Assembly (NCBI GenBank): GCA_002505805.1
Contig: DAWB01000066.1
Location: 1,030-7,582 of the forward strand
Direction of reading: 5' to 3'
Source of the DNA: Methanosaeta sp. UBA80
Lineage (GTDB): Archaea; Halobacteriota; Methanosarcinia; Methanotrichales; Methanotrichaceae
Length of the DNA stretch: 6,553 bases
Shown: positions 5,737 to 6,553 of the stretch, in pieces
Layout: each line of letters opens with the position of its first letter
Position numbering within the stretch: the stretch's first letter is position 1
Translations under genes and position numbers: made by a program
The notes under the pieces: model-generated
Told to the model about the DNA's origin: nothing
Database searches by the model: none
Seen by the model: the letters and a program-made list of their open reading frames with translations, nothing else

Positions 5737-6553
5737 GTGGCAAAAGATGTGAGAAGTTTCAAGGTATTCATTGCAGCACCTAGTGACGTGGATGAAGAAT
5801 GTAGAATTGCTGAAGAAGTTATCCATGATATGAATATTACTTTGATCAAAAATAATTCAATTCATCTGGATTTACTCAGATGGAATACCCATTGTTATCC
5901 AGATATGGGATCCTATCCCCAAGAGGTCATTAATAATCAAATTGGGGATGATTATGATATCTTCATTGGTATAATGTGGAAAAATTTTGGAACGCCTACC
6001 CCTGTAGCAGGTTCAGGAACTGCTGAAGAGTTTCAGAGAGCGTATACAAAATACCAGCAAGATCCGTCTAGCGTCAAGATCATGTTTTATTTTAAAGATG
6101 CAGGAATATCTTCACTTAGTGAATTAGATCCAGATCAGTTGAGGCTGATTCAGCAATTCCGCACACAACTTGGTCATAAAGGTGGCTTATATCATGTATA
6201 CAATGACCTTGATTCGTTTAAGCGGTATATCAGATTGCATCTAGACAATTTGGTTTCCGATTTGATTGAAAAAAAGTCAGAAAATATTACTGCGGTTGAA
6301 GCTCCAAAATCCACATCACTAAATTCGGTTGAAGCAAATAAGCGTAGCGATACGGATGAAGAGGGTTTCTTTGACCTTATAGTGACCGGTCAAGAGTGTT
6401 TCCAGGATTTAACAGATGTATCCAATCGCATATCTGAAATAACCACTGAATTAGGAAAAAAGATGACTGAAAGAACCAAGGAGATAGACGATGCTAAAAC
6501 ACCTTCTGGATATAATGCGAAAACAATGCATCGTATCTGTAACCGCGCAGCGG
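5737..6553 (+). CDS. DUF4062 (TIR-like) domain protein, 3' partial, possible defence effector
   Basis: 272 residues are visible, and the frame is still open at the window edge. The N-terminal ~170 residues carry DUF4062 hallmarks: a first beta-strand and loop KVFIAAPSDVDEE (9-21), then W49 with PDMGSYPQEVINNQ (55-68), YDIFIGIMWKNFGTPTP (73-89), the SGTAEEFQRA segment (93-102), a strand KIMFYF (114-119), and GHKGGLYHVYNDLDSFKRYI (146-165). This fold is regarded as related to TIR and nucleoside-deoxyribosyltransferase domains. E98 or E99 stands where a catalytic glutamate would be, which I infer and cannot prove. After a polar linker (~175-210), residues ~211-253 look helical and possibly coiled-coil (LTDVSNRISEITTELGKKM). 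The remaining C-terminus, where relatives often carry an NTPase or sensor module, is out of view. The gene is far more AT-rich than its neighbours: bases 5821-5880 hold 15 G/C in 60, against 36 in 60 for 5161-5220. That suggests horizontal acquisition. A role in antiviral defence is an inference from family context. Confidence 0.85.
   Translation, partial: MAKDVRSFKVFIAAPSDVDEECRIAEEVIHDMNITLIKNNSIHLDLLRWNTHCYPDMGSYPQEVINNQIGDDYDIFIGIMWKNFGTPTPVAGSGTAEEFQRAYTKYQQDPSSVKIMFYFKDAGISSLSELDPDQLRLIQQFRTQLGHKGGLYHVYNDLDSFKRYIRLHLDNLVSDLIEKKSENITAVEAPKSTSLNSVEANKRSDTDEEGFFDLIVTGQECFQDLTDVSNRISEITTELGKKMTERTKEIDDAKTPSGYNAKTMHRICNRAA

Noticed and set aside
5730..5784. Short ATG-initiated frame overlapping the DUF4062 start
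   Set aside because: It stops after about 17 codons and is out of frame with the conserved protein; the SD at 5726 serves the GTG at 5737.
1..6553. CRISPR array, tRNA, rRNA, insertion sequence or attachment site
   Set aside because: I looked for regularly spaced repeats, cloverleaf-type arms, transposase motifs and terminal inverted repeats by eye and saw none; the only long repeat is the gamma-domain fragment.

Overview
The window looks archaeal and most like a high-GC aceticlastic methanogen of the Methanotrichaceae (Methanothrix/Methanosaeta) type. The basis is a ferredoxin-dependent 2-oxoacid oxidoreductase, archaeal-style promoters (BRE plus AT-rich TATA boxes), GGAGG-type ribosome binding sites, and a secreted beta-propeller protein of a kind I associate with that family. 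This placement rests on gene content and base composition only and is tentative at genus level.

Layout, left to right. (1) 1-2348, plus strand: the 3' part of the alpha subunit of a 2-oxoacid:ferredoxin oxidoreductase (VorB-like), followed after two bases by one protein in which the TPP-binding beta subunit and the gamma subunit are fused. Together they would oxidise branched-chain or related 2-oxoacids with CoA and reduce ferredoxin. (2) 2349-2476: an AT-rich convergent gap with a terminator-like hairpin for the operon, a second, longer hairpin, and a U-rich tract for the opposing gene. (3) 2477-3791, minus strand: a small secreted protein of unknown function and a CPBP-family membrane protease. 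(4) 3792-3995: a divergent control region with a good BRE/TATA promoter flanked by an inverted repeat. (5) 3996-5435, plus: an exported protein with an Ig-like N-terminal domain and a PQQ-sugar-dehydrogenase-type beta-propeller, ended by a hairpin that contains its stop codon. (6) 5436-5736: a gene-poor strip holding a nearly identical but chimeric fragment of the gamma domain from region 1. (7) 5737 to the right edge, plus: an AT-rich gene starting with GTG and encoding a DUF4062 (TIR-like) domain, cut off by the window end.

The left part is core metabolism and envelope or secreted functions at roughly 60% GC. The right end changes abruptly in composition and content. The DUF4062 gene looks acquired and may be the first gene of a defence or conflict-type module beyond the window, and the junction in front of it carries the duplicated, rearranged oxidoreductase fragment. 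That junction plus the DUF4062 gene is the part most worth following up.
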